From DTYU01 sp040757355 (GTDB lineage Bacteria > Bacillota > Desulfotomaculia > Desulfotomaculales > Ammonificaceae): a stretch of 53,459 nt of DNA. Position 1 is the stretch's first letter, and every line of letters begins with the position of its first letter. The translations under genes and the position numbers were made by a program. The notes under the pieces were generated by a model. That model saw only the letters and a program-made list of their open reading frames with translations. It ran no database searches and was not told where the DNA came from. Location of the stretch: assembly GCA_040757355.1 (NCBI GenBank), contig JBFLWY010000017.1, positions 1 through 53,459 on the forward strand, written 5' to 3'. This document shows, in pieces, positions 33,663 through 42,246 of this stretch.

Positions 33663-33948
33663 CCAACCGCAACTCCCTAAGAATACCTGCTGCAATCTGT
33701 TTAGAGTCGGGTTCATAAGTACCTTCCTCAATCTCTTTGCGAAGCCGTGTGACCAGATCCTCCCGAACGTCTGAAAGCATCTGTAGCAGTTCTTTGACTC
33801 CCCGAAGTTCCCGGATCTCAGCAGATGGCTCAAAACTATCTGCTACGTACTTGTCTTTCTCTGCTTTGTTTGCTTTCCCTCCGGCCTGTTTCTGCTGGAT
33901 GCCGTACAGTTTCAGGATGTCGGCTCTGTTGGTCGGTCCTACCTTCAT
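33649..33948 (-). CDS. flgM: Anti-sigma-28 factor FlgM
   Basis: 99 aa. The sigma-binding C-terminal region (ADSFEPSAEIRELRGVKELLQML followed by VTRLRKEIEEGTYEPDSKQIAAGIL region) matches FlgM, which holds sigma-28 until the hook is finished and is then exported. The N-terminal half is short, charged and disordered-looking, as expected. GAAAGGG precedes the ATG. A near-consensus sigma-28 promoter lies upstream, giving the usual feedback loop. Confidence 0.92.
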   Translation of the reverse strand: MKVGPTNRADILKLYGIQQKQAGGKANKAEKDKYVADSFEPSAEIRELRGVKELLQMLSDVREDLVTRLRKEIEEGTYEPDSKQIAAGILRELRLDRRS

Positions 33949-33983
33949 ATGGCATCAGCCCTTTCGACTACCCTCTACCTTTT

Positions 33984-34010
33984 AAATCGGCGAAAAAAAT
34001 TGACTCTTTA
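33984..34010 (-). promoter_or_regulatory. Sigma-28 promoter of flgM
   Basis: On the minus strand TAAA (34007-34010), exactly 15 nt, then GCCGATTT (33984-33991). It lies between the cheB stop and flgM and ends 36 bp before the ATG. Confidence 0.8.
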
Positions 34011-34018
34011 TAACAAAA

Positions 34019-35077
34019 TTATAGTTCATTAATGATTTCTTGAGCAATCTCTCTAAGTGGCACCACCTTATCTACAGCACCAAGTTCTATAGCTGCCTTG
34101 GGCATCCCGAACACCACACAACTTTCTTCCGCCTCAGCAATAGTCCGGCCCTTGTTCCTTTTAATCTCTTGCATTCCCAGTGCGCCGTCACGTCCCATCC
34201 CGGTCAGCAATACCCCCAAAACCTTATGACCGTATAATTGCGCAGCCGAAACCATAACTTTGTCTACAGAAGGACGAAAGGCTCCGGGAGGAGCAGGGTT
34301 AGTCCCGGCAACCACCTTAACCGTGGCCTTACCAGGTCGGCCGTTAAAGTAAAGATCGTACCCTGAAGGTGCAATTAGTACTTGGCCCGGAGAAACCGGT
34401 TCCTCACCGGTTGCATGCTTGATTTTAATTATTGAGCGTTTTGCCAAGTAATCAGCCAGGGCGACGGTAAATCCGACCGGCATGTGCTGTACGACCACGA
34501 CACCGGCGGGAAAATCGGCCGGTAGGGAAGGAATGATTGCCTGGAGTGCAACTGGTCCTCCGGTTGAGCAACCGATCACTACCAACTCCCGCCTGCCTTC
34601 TCCCAGCAATTCCCTTGGTCTGAACCCGTTTCTCTGCAATGCATCTCCTAGTCTGGCCCCCCGCTGAACAACGTTCCTCAAAGAAATAGTAGCGGCTGTT
34701 TTAACCTTCGCCGCTAACTCGTTAGTCACTAAAGGGAGTTCCGCAGGATTCGCAGGCTTTGTTATAAAGTCAACAGCTCCCAAAGCAAGTGCCTCAAGAG
34801 TCGTCCTACTTCCTGCCTGAGTTAGTGCACTCAGCATCACTACAGGGACAGGGCGGGTCTGCATCAACCGGCGTAGGGTTTCAAGTCCGTCCATCACGGG
34901 CATCTCGACGTCAAGAACAATTACATCCGGCTTTACTTCCACTATTTTCTCCAGCGCTTCCAGCCCGTTCACCGCTGTTCCCGCTAGTTCTATGTCTGGA
35001 TCCTCAGCCAGCATCCGCCCGATGACCCGGCGCACGAACGCAGAGTCATCCACCATCATTACTCTAACCCGCGGCAT
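34019..35077 (-). CDS. cheB: Chemotaxis protein-glutamate methylesterase CheB
   Basis: 352 aa. The N-terminal receiver domain has D10-D11 and phosphoacceptor D56 (VIVLDVEMPVMDG). The C-terminal methylesterase has IGCSTGGPVAL with the catalytic Ser, VVVQHMPVGF with His and LLTGMGRDGALGM with Asp. It removes methyl groups from receptors and may deamidate glutamines. ATG 35077 lies inside the end of cheA behind GGAGGCGG; the longer frame to 35107 has no ribosome binding site. Confidence 0.95.
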   Translation of the reverse strand: MPRVRVMMVDDSAFVRRVIGRMLAEDPDIELAGTAVNGLEALEKIVEVKPDVIVLDVEMPVMDGLETLRRLMQTRPVPVVMLSALTQAGSRTTLEALALGAVDFITKPANPAELPLVTNELAAKVKTAATISLRNVVQRGARLGDALQRNGFRPRELLGEGRRELVVIGCSTGGPVALQAIIPSLPADFPAGVVVVQHMPVGFTVALADYLAKRSIIKIKHATGEEPVSPGQVLIAPSGYDLYFNGRPGKATVKVVAGTNPAPPGAFRPSVDKVMVSAAQLYGHKVLGVLLTGMGRDGALGMQEIKRNKGRTIAEAEESCVVFGMPKAAIELGAVDKVVPLREIAQEIINEL

Positions 35078-37133
35078 AAACCGCCTCCTCCGTAAACTCG
35101 CGAGCAAGTTCCTCTATAAGAGCCCTTACATCAATAATCAGCGCTACCTCACCGTCACCCAAGATGGTAGCGCCGGAAATCCCCGGAGTGCGTCCTAAGT
35201 AATTACCGAGGGACTTAATTACAATCTCTTGTTCCCTTAGCAACCGGTCGACTATCACCCCCACCCGTCGTTTTCCAATGCCGACAACCACAACAGAGAG
35301 CCTGTGGGATTTCGGCTTCTGGCCATTGAACAATTCCGCCAAACAAATGAGCGGCAGCACTTTGCCTCTAACCGCAATAACTTCGGTATTGCGTACCTTT
35401 TTTACATCGGTCCGGAAAACGTTCATCGTTTCCATAACATTTGCCAATGGAAAAGCGTAAACCTGACCCGTTATCGATACCATCAGCGCACGGATGATCG
35501 CCAGGGTAAGCGGCAGCTTAATGGTGAACTTCGTTCCCTGTCCTAACACCGAAGACATTTCGAGGAAGCCGTTTATCTGCTCGATATTTTTCTTTACCAC
35601 ATCCAAACCGACACCTCGCCCGGAAAGGTCCGTAACTTCTTTGGATAGCGAAAACCCTGGCAAGAAGACGTAATTGAGGATTTCGCCGTCCGATAACCGG
35701 GCCGCAGCTTCTTCGTCAATTAGACCTCTGTCAACCGCCTTGCGTCGAATTTTATTAACATCCATTCCCCGCCCGTCATCCTCAGCGATAATAACTATGT
35801 GGTTCTCCTGGTGGTACGCCTTCAGGAGGATATTACCGGCTTTGGGTTTTCCCGCCGCCACCCTTTCCTCGGGACGTTCAATCCCATGATCCACGGCGTT
35901 TCGGAGCAGGTGAATAAGCGGATCACTGATCACCTCGATTACGTTCCGGTCGAGTTCCGTCTCTTTTCCCTCTACAATGAAATTAATCTCTTTGCCAAGC
36001 TTGTGTGCCAGATCCCTGACCATGCGTGGAAAACGGTTGAATACCTGCGCAATAGGCAGCATTCTAGCCTTCATAATCTCTTCCTGGAGATGGTTGGTCA
36101 GTTGCCCAAGGTGGGTGGATATTTCGTTCAGTACCTCCACAAGATCGTTCGTACCGTAACGTCCCTGAAAAACCTCGACGAACCGTTCCAGGCGAGTGCG
36201 GTCAATCACCAATTCCCCTACCAGATTCATCAAATTATCAAGTTTTTGCACGTCAACCCTGACAGTCTTCGCCTGCTTTAATGCTTCCTCGCGCCCTTTG
36301 GCTTCTACAGTACCGGTTGTCTTTTCTTCAGCACCCCGAGTGACTTCCCTCTCTTCACGAACGCAACCGTTAGATGCCTCGTCCGGCAGAATAATTGGCT
36401 CTATGGTCACTGTTTCAACTTCGGCAATAGTCATTAACACGCTGTGTACGATACCAGGGTCCTCACGACTTAAGAGCACAAGCTCGAAGGCATTTCCGTA
36501 TTCGCCTTTTTCGATGTCTTCGGCGGGCGGTACTGATTTAATTATTTCTCCGTACCGCTGGAGGGTTTCAAACACTAGGAACGCGCGGACGGACTTCATC
36601 TGACAGTGCGGAGCAACGTGAACGCGAACCCAAAAGGCCTTTAATCCCCGGATGTACGCAATACGAACGACATCTTCTTCCGCCTCTGTAAGGTTGTGAA
36701 CAGAACCGGTACCAGTAGACGCAGTTCCCGGAACCGGCTTAGCAGGCCCGGAACCTTGAGTGCCGGTAAATTCCCGGAGCCTGTTTACTATCACACCAAT
36801 GTCAACGTGATCACCTTTGCCGGTAATCTCGTCACGGAGCGATTTGAGCACATCCAGTGACTCAAACAGCAGGTCGATCAATTCCTCCGAAATTTCGAGC
36901 GTCCCCTGCCGCAGACGGTCAAAGAGGTTTTCCATCTCATGTGTCAGTTGCGACATACGGTCATAACCCATTACTGCCGAAGACCCCTTTATCGTATGTG
37001 CAGCCCGGAATATCTCCTGCAATAAATGAGGGTTGTTGTCCTCTTTTTCTATGAGAAGAAAGCTGTCGTTAAGAATCTGGATTTTTTCGTCTAGTTCGTC
37101 CAAGAAAACACTGATTTCGGCTTCCGAGAACAT
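35064..37133 (-). CDS. cheA: Chemotaxis histidine kinase CheA
   Basis: 689 aa. The HPt domain has phosphorylated H46 in AAHTIKGSS. A P2-like CheY/CheB-binding domain lies around residues 150-260. Then come the dimerisation helices, the HATPase with N-box HLLRNAVDHGIE and G-boxes EDDGRGMDV and LSGRGVGLDVV, and a C-terminal CheW-like domain. ATG 37133 with GGGGGG upstream is preferred over the frame start at 37202. cheB overlaps its 3' end. Confidence 0.95.
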   Translation of the reverse strand: MFSEAEISVFLDELDEKIQILNDSFLLIEKEDNNPHLLQEIFRAAHTIKGSSAVMGYDRMSQLTHEMENLFDRLRQGTLEISEELIDLLFESLDVLKSLRDEITGKGDHVDIGVIVNRLREFTGTQGSGPAKPVPGTASTGTGSVHNLTEAEEDVVRIAYIRGLKAFWVRVHVAPHCQMKSVRAFLVFETLQRYGEIIKSVPPAEDIEKGEYGNAFELVLLSREDPGIVHSVLMTIAEVETVTIEPIILPDEASNGCVREEREVTRGAEEKTTGTVEAKGREEALKQAKTVRVDVQKLDNLMNLVGELVIDRTRLERFVEVFQGRYGTNDLVEVLNEISTHLGQLTNHLQEEIMKARMLPIAQVFNRFPRMVRDLAHKLGKEINFIVEGKETELDRNVIEVISDPLIHLLRNAVDHGIERPEERVAAGKPKAGNILLKAYHQENHIVIIAEDDGRGMDVNKIRRKAVDRGLIDEEAAARLSDGEILNYVFLPGFSLSKEVTDLSGRGVGLDVVKKNIEQINGFLEMSSVLGQGTKFTIKLPLTLAIIRALMVSITGQVYAFPLANVMETMNVFRTDVKKVRNTEVIAVRGKVLPLICLAELFNGQKPKSHRLSVVVVGIGKRRVGVIVDRLLREQEIVIKSLGNYLGRTPGISGATILGDGEVALIIDVRALIEELAREFTEEAVYAAG

Positions 37134-37263
37134 ACAGACCCCCCTGTATTGGAAATGAGAGGTGGCCTCACATTTTTCACTTCCCTGCTTGCGCGCAGGC
37201 AAGGCAAACGGTCTCTCGACTTCCTAATAAAATCTTCATGCCGTGAACCTACACTTACGTCTG

Positions 37264-37284
37264 TCGAAAGCTAGAGTTTTGCAA
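37264..37284 (-). repeat. TTGCAAAACTCTA element downstream of cheW
   Basis: The same TTGCAAAACTCTA-CTTTCGA block found downstream of the SLH gene at 2111-2132, in the same orientation and again directly after a stop codon. Confidence 0.45.
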
Positions 37285-37290
37285 TAATCC

Positions 37291-37791
37291 CTAAATCGTT
37301 ACCTCCGCTGCTGCTTCCGCTTGTCCTAAAGACTCTTTTTCATGTTCGTCCAGTATTCTTTCAAGACTAAGCAGAATTATCATTCTACCCTCCCATAGGG
37401 CAATCCCCCGGAGGTAAGCAACATCCACGCCGTCAATCATCGCCGGCGGCGGTTCTATGTTGTTTACCGAAATCCGCAGCACCTCGAGAACTGCATCAAC
37501 GATCATCCCAACTGTTACTTCTCCTATTTCTACGATGATGATCCGGCTCTGTCGCGTATATTCCCCTCTTGCCAGCATGAAACGCTCGCGCAGGTCAATT
37601 ACCGGGATGATCCTACCCCGTAGGTTGATTACCCCCTCCACGAACTCCGGCGCACGCGGGACGTGAGTGATCTTCTCCATCCGGATGATCTCAGAAACCG
37701 CAGCAATATCCAAGCCGTAGGTCTGGTCATCCAACTGAAAAACAACCACCTGCTCCTCTTTCCCAGCAGTTTCAAGGTTCTGGGCCGCCAT
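37291..37791 (-). CDS. cheW: Chemotaxis coupling protein CheW
   Basis: 166 aa, single CheW domain: VVVFQLDDQTYGLDIAAVSEI, ITHVPRAPEFVEGVINLRGRIIPVIDLRERF is the receptor/kinase-binding region. It couples chemoreceptors to CheA. AAGGAGGG precedes ATG 37791; the nine extra upstream codons are unlikely. The 157-bp gap to cheA holds the TTGCAAAACTCTA element. Confidence 0.94.
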   Translation of the reverse strand: MAAQNLETAGKEEQVVVFQLDDQTYGLDIAAVSEIIRMEKITHVPRAPEFVEGVINLRGRIIPVIDLRERFMLARGEYTRQSRIIIVEIGEVTVGMIVDAVLEVLRISVNNIEPPPAMIDGVDVAYLRGIALWEGRMIILLSLERILDEHEKESLGQAEAAAEVTI

Positions 37792-37880
37792 GCGCTTCCC
37801 TCCTTGTTTAAGGTTCAACGTTCAAGGTTAGGCTCAGAAGGACTGACTTTAAGGTCGGTTCGAAGTTCAAAGTTTGGAAC

Positions 37881-37958
37881 AGGCCGAAGGCCGTTTCCGG
37901 CAGAAAATACAGCCGCACCCGAAATGCCGAATACTGCGCTAATTCCGGCCTACTTTTC
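37881..37958 (+). repeat. Palindromic repeat element, copy A
   Basis: Shares AGGCYGAAGGCCGTTTCCGGC at its left end and ATTCCGGCCTACTT at its right end with the element at 49365-49452. The interior is diverged and the inner right arm (GCCGAATAC) no longer pairs fully. It is followed after two bases by a heptamer tract. Confidence 0.65.
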
Positions 37959-37960
37959 TA

Positions 37961-38016
37961 TGTTCAACGTTCTATGTTATATGTTTTAAGTTTTCTCGTG
38001 ATTCCTGACTCGTGAC
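37961..38016. repeat. Eight-unit heptamer tract upstream of motA
   Basis: TGTTCAA, CGTTCTA, TGTTATA, TGTTTTA, AGTTTTC, TCGTGAT, TCCTGAC, TCGTGAC, all in 7-bp phase. A shorter tract, AGGTTCA, ACGTTCA, AGGTTAG, lies at 37811-37831. With the palindromic repeat at 37881 they fill much of the 476-bp cheW-motA gap. Confidence 0.7.
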
Positions 38017-38101
38017 ACACGTCAATCATTGTTGCGATAGTATTGCATTCTCTTGTTTTATCGACTATTCCGGCAAACAACTTAACCCCTTGCTGAACTG
38101 C

Positions 38102-38127
38102 TAAAGTCTCACGCTGCCAGCCGTTAT
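38102..38127 (+). promoter_or_regulatory. Candidate sigma-28-type promoter of motAB
   Basis: TAAA (38102-38105), a 14-nt spacer, then GCCGTTAT (38120-38127), one mismatch from GCCGATAT. It would give a leader of about 130 nt before the motA GTG. The 14-nt spacer is shorter than the usual 15. Confidence 0.45.
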
Positions 38128-38267
38128 CGCTCAACCGGCTTTGTTCTTTCACGCACTTTCCCTCCTCCAAAAGTGCGGAAAATTTTCATCAGGCTATGAA
38201 GGAACCCCTCAGCTTATGCCGAATAATAGAGGAGAAAGGCGACATTTGTCAAAAGGATGAATCGCGC

Positions 38268-39068
38268 GTGGACCTTGCGGCTATTCTGGGAATAACCATC
38301 GGCTTAGCTTCGCTGGTGATAGGCTTCCTTTCGGAAGGCGGGCATATAACAATGCTGATCGCACCGTCAGCGATGCTCATCGTTTTCGGCGGTACTTTGG
38401 GCGCAACGATGGCCGGATTCGCGCTTCATGAAATAATGCTCATCCCTCAACTTTTCAAGGTAATCCTCTTCAGCAAACCAACAGACCAGGTACAGCTTAT
38501 CGAGAAAATTGTTGAACTGGCCGAAAAGGCCCGCCGTGAAGGGTTGCTCTATCTCGAAAACCAGCTCAAGGAGATCGATTCCCCCTTCCTGCAAAAGGGC
38601 GTTCAACTGGTGGTAGACGGTACCGACCCCGAAGTCGTACGCGGGATTATGGAGACGGAGATGTACGCCATGCAAGAGCGCCACAAACTCGGTCAGGAGA
38701 TCTTTTCGCAGGCGGGGGGATATGCACCTACGATGGGCATTATTGGTACCGTTATGGGGCTTATCCACGTGTTGGGCAGCCTTTCGGACCCCGAATCGCT
38801 CGGCCCCGCCATCGCTCTGGCCTTTACCGCTACGCTCTACGGCGTCTGCAGCGCAAACGTATTCTACTTCCCGATCGCCTCCCGGCTGAAAAATCTCAGC
38901 GCAAAAGAAGAGATTGCCTACATGATGATGATTGAAGGCCTTCTGGCGCTGCAGGCCGGCAACAACCCGATTCTGATCAGGGAGCGGCTGACAGCCTACC
39001 TCAAGCCCAAACAGCGCGCAGAGGCCGAGGCCGAAAAGGAAGCGGGCGAGGCTTATGAAACGGCATAA
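38268..39068 (+). CDS. motA: Flagellar motor stator protein MotA
   Basis: 266 aa from GTG 38268. Four transmembrane segments are visible: two near the start (VDLAAILGITIGLASLVIGF and MLIVFGGTLGATMAGF) and two around residues 150-205 (YAPTMGIIGTVMGLIHVLG, GPAIALAFTATLYG). A cytoplasmic loop with LIEKIVELAEKARREGLLYLE lies between. It forms the ion channel with MotB. The longer frame from 38196 adds 24 residues unlike any MotA start; AAAGGATG is spaced for the GTG. Whether protons or sodium drive it cannot be read with confidence. Confidence 0.93.
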   Translation: MDLAAILGITIGLASLVIGFLSEGGHITMLIAPSAMLIVFGGTLGATMAGFALHEIMLIPQLFKVILFSKPTDQVQLIEKIVELAEKARREGLLYLENQLKEIDSPFLQKGVQLVVDGTDPEVVRGIMETEMYAMQERHKLGQEIFSQAGGYAPTMGIIGTVMGLIHVLGSLSDPESLGPAIALAFTATLYGVCSANVFYFPIASRLKNLSAKEEIAYMMMIEGLLALQAGNNPILIRERLTAYLKPKQRAEAEAEKEAGEAYETA

Positions 39069-39852
39069 AAGCGAGGTTAAGGAGGCCAATCACGAGCGGT
39101 GGCTGATTACCTATGCAGACCTGATCACCCTTCTATTAATATTTTTTATCGTACTATTTACTTTTAGCAACATTGATGCGAAAAAGTTTGCCGGTATTGC
39201 AGAATCGCTGTCAAGGGCGCTTGGCGGAGGTTCGGGAATGGTCCTTGAAGGAGCGGGGCCTTCTGTTGTCTCCGGCGCCCCGGTCTCTCAAGACCGGATA
39301 GAATCCAGATTCACCATCGCCAGCGAAGCTGAAGAGACGCAGCTCCGAAAAATCAAAGAGCAAATTGAAAAATACGCTAAAGAGCAACGGTTAGCAGGGC
39401 GTGTCACCACTAGGATTGAGGAGCGTGGCGTGGTGGTCAGTATCCAGGACACGGCGCTGTTTCCTCTGGGATCCGCGGATCTTACCCCGCAGGCAAGAGA
39501 AGTCGTCAGGAAAGTGGGGCAGGTCTTATTGACGACCGATAACTACATCCGTGTTGAGGGTCACACCTGTAACCTTCCTATCCATACCGCACGTTTCCCT
39601 TCGAATTGGGAGCTTTCAGTCGCCCGTGCCACGAGCGTCGTGCAGGAACTCCTTCATTCCGTCAACTTCCCGCCGGAACGACTCTCCGCCTCCGGATACG
39701 GTGAATACCGTCCCATCGCCCCTAATGACTCGGAAGCCAACCGGCAGCAAAACCGCCGGGTCGACTTCGTGGTTTTGCGCTCCCGCTACAAGGAAGTGGA
39801 ACCGGGCGTACTTCCCGAATTGTTCTACGAAAAGCCCGAGGTAACTCCCTGA
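39055..39852 (+). CDS. motB: Flagellar motor stator protein MotB
   Basis: 265 aa. A short basic N-terminus precedes one transmembrane helix containing the ion-carrying D22 (ITYADLITLLLIFF). After a flexible periplasmic linker comes an OmpA-like peptidoglycan-binding domain: VEGHTCNLPIHTARFPSNWE, LSVARA and NRQQNRRVDFVVL. It overlaps motA by 14 bp. The mature stator is anchored to the wall. Confidence 0.94.
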   Translation: MKRHKSEVKEANHERWLITYADLITLLLIFFIVLFTFSNIDAKKFAGIAESLSRALGGGSGMVLEGAGPSVVSGAPVSQDRIESRFTIASEAEETQLRKIKEQIEKYAKEQRLAGRVTTRIEERGVVVSIQDTALFPLGSADLTPQAREVVRKVGQVLLTTDNYIRVEGHTCNLPIHTARFPSNWELSVARATSVVQELLHSVNFPPERLSASGYGEYRPIAPNDSEANRQQNRRVDFVVLRSRYKEVEPGVLPELFYEKPEVTP

Positions 39853-39888
39853 AAAAGCAAAAACCGACGCACCCTCTTCATCTATTTT

Positions 39889-39968
39889 TCATCCATCATC
39901 CCTCATCCTTATCATACAGCACATCCTTATCGTCAGAATCCAAAATTCAGGAGCCAGAATCCAGAAGC
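39889..39968. repeat. Heptamer tracts after motB
   Basis: TTCATCC, ATCATCC, CTCATCC, TTATCAT at about 39888-39915, then CAGAATC, CAAAATT, CAGGAGC, CAGAATC, CAGAAGC at 39934-39968. Two different heptamer families lie within 80 bp. The rest of the 390-bp motB-glycosyltransferase gap is AT-rich, with no promoter I can defend. Confidence 0.65.
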
Positions 39969-40131
39969 TTTTATAACACCAAGGTGCCAAGACTTTATTA
40001 CTCACACTAAGCCACTAAGACCACCAAGATTTTTATTAGGTTTTTTAGATTTTTTTCTTTGCGGCTTCGTATCTTTGTGTGATTACCTTTGCTTACAAAA
40101 GATTCGGTTCTTTCATATCATGGTGTGAAAG

Positions 40132-40202
40132 GACTCACGACTCGCCGACTCGCGACTCGTGACTCGTGACTCGCAACTCGTGACTCGCAACTCGTGACTA
40201 AT
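40132..40202. repeat. Nine-unit GACTCGT heptamer tract upstream of the glycosyltransferase operon
   Basis: GACTCAC, GACTCGC, one extra C, then GACTCGC, GACTCGT, GACTCGT, GACTCGC, AACTCGT, GACTCGC, AACTCGT and GACTAAT. It is the clearest tract in the window and lies 41 bp before the next gene. Confidence 0.85.
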
Positions 40203-40242
40203 ATGGTGTAGACTCAATCCCTTAAGGTTGGGTGGTCTGTCG

Positions 40243-42246
40243 GTGAGACGAGATTCCATCAGCCTGGCTATGATTGTAAAGGATGCAGAAAAGACCCTTG
40301 CCCGGTGTCTGAACAGTGTACAACATTACGTTGATCAAATAATAGTCGTCGACACCGGCTCTCAAGATGCCACTACAGATGTCGCAAGAAGCTACGGTGC
40401 CCTGGTTGTTCATTCCCTATGGCAAAATGATTTTTCCCAGGCAAGAAATGTAAGTCTCGGGCACGCAACCGGGGACTGGGTACTTATTCTCGACGCGGAC
40501 GAGGAGTTGCCGCCCGAAACTGCTATCAATTTGCACAAGCTCGCCGGCAAACCCGGTGTCGAGGCGTGGACTTTTAAGCTTGTCAGCCCTATATCGGCAG
40601 CCGAAGACAGCCCTAAAACAGAACACCTCAACATCAGAATGTTCCGAAACAATACGTCTTACCGCTTCGAGGGAAGAATCCACGAGCAGATTAAACCCAG
40701 CATTCTCAGGGCGAATGCCGGCGCAGTCATCGACCATTCCAACCTGACGATCATGCATTACGGTTATATTGGCGGTTCGAAAGAGCGCAGGGATAAGACG
40801 CTCCGCAACATCAGTATCTTAAGCGAAACATTGCGGGAGAGCCCTGAAGACCCTTTTGCACACTACAACCTCGGTGTAAGCTACTTCGCCCTGGGCGATC
40901 TTAGCAACGCGCAGAGGCACTACGAAATTGCCCTCCAGCGACTCGACCCGAACTCCGGGTTCGCGGCGGCACTGTACCGCAATTATTGCGTTTGCCTGTG
41001 TGAAGCGGGTGAATACCTCCGGGCGCTAGAACTCGCCGACACAGGCTTAACCTATTTTCCCGACTACCCCGATCTCTTCTTTGTAAAAGGGCAGATCTTT
41101 TGGGATTTAGGGATGCTGCCGCAAGCCAGAGCCAGTTTTTTAAAATGCACCCGCTTCCGGCGAACTCCCCCGGAATATACGACCACGCACGGAGTTACCA
41201 GCTACCTGTCTTTCGAAAACCTGGCCGATGTATACTCACGCGAACAAAACTTCGGTGATGCTGTAAAATACTTAACGCTGGCTCTTAAAGCACAACCTTC
41301 TTTCCGTTTGTATTCTAAGCTCTGTTCTCTGTTGCAGAACCTAAACATCAAAGGACAAGAACTCCTAGCGTACCTGCAGGATAACCTTAACCTTGATCCT
41401 GCATTTGCTGCGCGGCTGCTGTTTGACGTTCAGGAGTTCGACGCTTCACTTGCGTCCGCCGCGCGCGTGTCCTCCCCCGACCCCGAATTGCACATGCTTA
41501 AAGCTAAATGCTTAATTCAACTGGGCCGCTACAACGAAGCGATCGAGTCATTGCGAACCTTTCCGGCGCATTCCCCCCTGGCCGGAGAAGTGCTAAAGCA
41601 GACGTGCATCGCCATGTGGCTGCAGAATCCGAGGCAGGACGCACACGCACTCATTTCCAGTTTTATGGCACCGAAAAAGCCAACGGCTGTGGCTTGCGCA
41701 ACAATTAACTCCCTGATCCAAGGCAACCTTGGGATACAGACCGACGTTGAGGGGTCTTCCGGTCAGCGGGAAGCCGTCAGGCAACAAGCGCTGGATATCG
41801 CTCTGGAGATTTTACGCCTCGGGGATCGGGACCTCGCTTTGGATATCTGTCTGGGGGCCGGCGGCAGTAAAAACCCAGGAGAAGCCTGCTTTACTTTGGG
41901 AAGGCACGCTTTGGAAGCAGGGTGCAACATAGCGGCAAAAGAGCTGTTACAGCGGTCGCTAAACGGGCACGCACCGGCCGTGGAAACCCATTATTTTCTA
42001 GGGGCGAGCTGCGCAAATCTCCACCTTCACACCGAAGCTTTCCATCATTTCTTAACGGCCAGCCGGCAATCGCCTGATAACGAACTATATGCCTTGTGTG
42101 CGCTTGAACAACTGGTCGTTCTGTGTTCGGCCACTATAATGGAATGCTTGAATCTTGAAAACAGCAACGCCGACCTGACACGGGAGTTATTCAGACTGAC
42201 GTCTCTTAAAAGAAAGTTGCACCGACTGAAGGAGGCTGTCAGTTGA
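40243..42246 (+). CDS. GT2 glycosyltransferase with TPR repeats
   Basis: 667 aa. The N-terminal GT-A family 2 domain has SLAMIVKDAEKTLARCLNSV, IIVVDTGSQDATTDVA and the metal-binding DADEEL (DXD-type). It is followed from about residue 200 by TPR repeats (AHYNLGVSYFALGDLSNAQRHY and similar). Such proteins add a sugar to a protein or glycan acceptor, with the TPRs probably binding the acceptor. GTG 40243 is preferred, with GGGTGGT upstream; the frame's TTG at 40228 is weaker. The last bases overlap the next gene. Confidence 0.85.
   Translation: MRRDSISLAMIVKDAEKTLARCLNSVQHYVDQIIVVDTGSQDATTDVARSYGALVVHSLWQNDFSQARNVSLGHATGDWVLILDADEELPPETAINLHKLAGKPGVEAWTFKLVSPISAAEDSPKTEHLNIRMFRNNTSYRFEGRIHEQIKPSILRANAGAVIDHSNLTIMHYGYIGGSKERRDKTLRNISILSETLRESPEDPFAHYNLGVSYFALGDLSNAQRHYEIALQRLDPNSGFAAALYRNYCVCLCEAGEYLRALELADTGLTYFPDYPDLFFVKGQIFWDLGMLPQARASFLKCTRFRRTPPEYTTTHGVTSYLSFENLADVYSREQNFGDAVKYLTLALKAQPSFRLYSKLCSLLQNLNIKGQELLAYLQDNLNLDPAFAARLLFDVQEFDASLASAARVSSPDPELHMLKAKCLIQLGRYNEAIESLRTFPAHSPLAGEVLKQTCIAMWLQNPRQDAHALISSFMAPKKPTAVACATINSLIQGNLGIQTDVEGSSGQREAVRQQALDIALEILRLGDRDLALDICLGAGGSKNPGEACFTLGRHALEAGCNIAAKELLQRSLNGHAPAVETHYFLGASCANLHLHTEAFHHFLTASRQSPDNELYALCALEQLVVLCSATIMECLNLENSNADLTRELFRLTSLKRKLHRLKEAVS

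Noticed and set aside
37964..38152. Minus-strand frame of about 62 codons with GGAGGAGGG before a GTG
   Set aside because: The ribosome binding site looks good, but its last third reads through the heptamer tract and it runs against the likely motA promoter and leader. No family resemblance. Kept out for lack of support, not disproved.
40132..40202. CRISPR-like regular repeats
   Set aside because: Units are 7 bp with no spacers and no cas genes; tandem, not interspersed.
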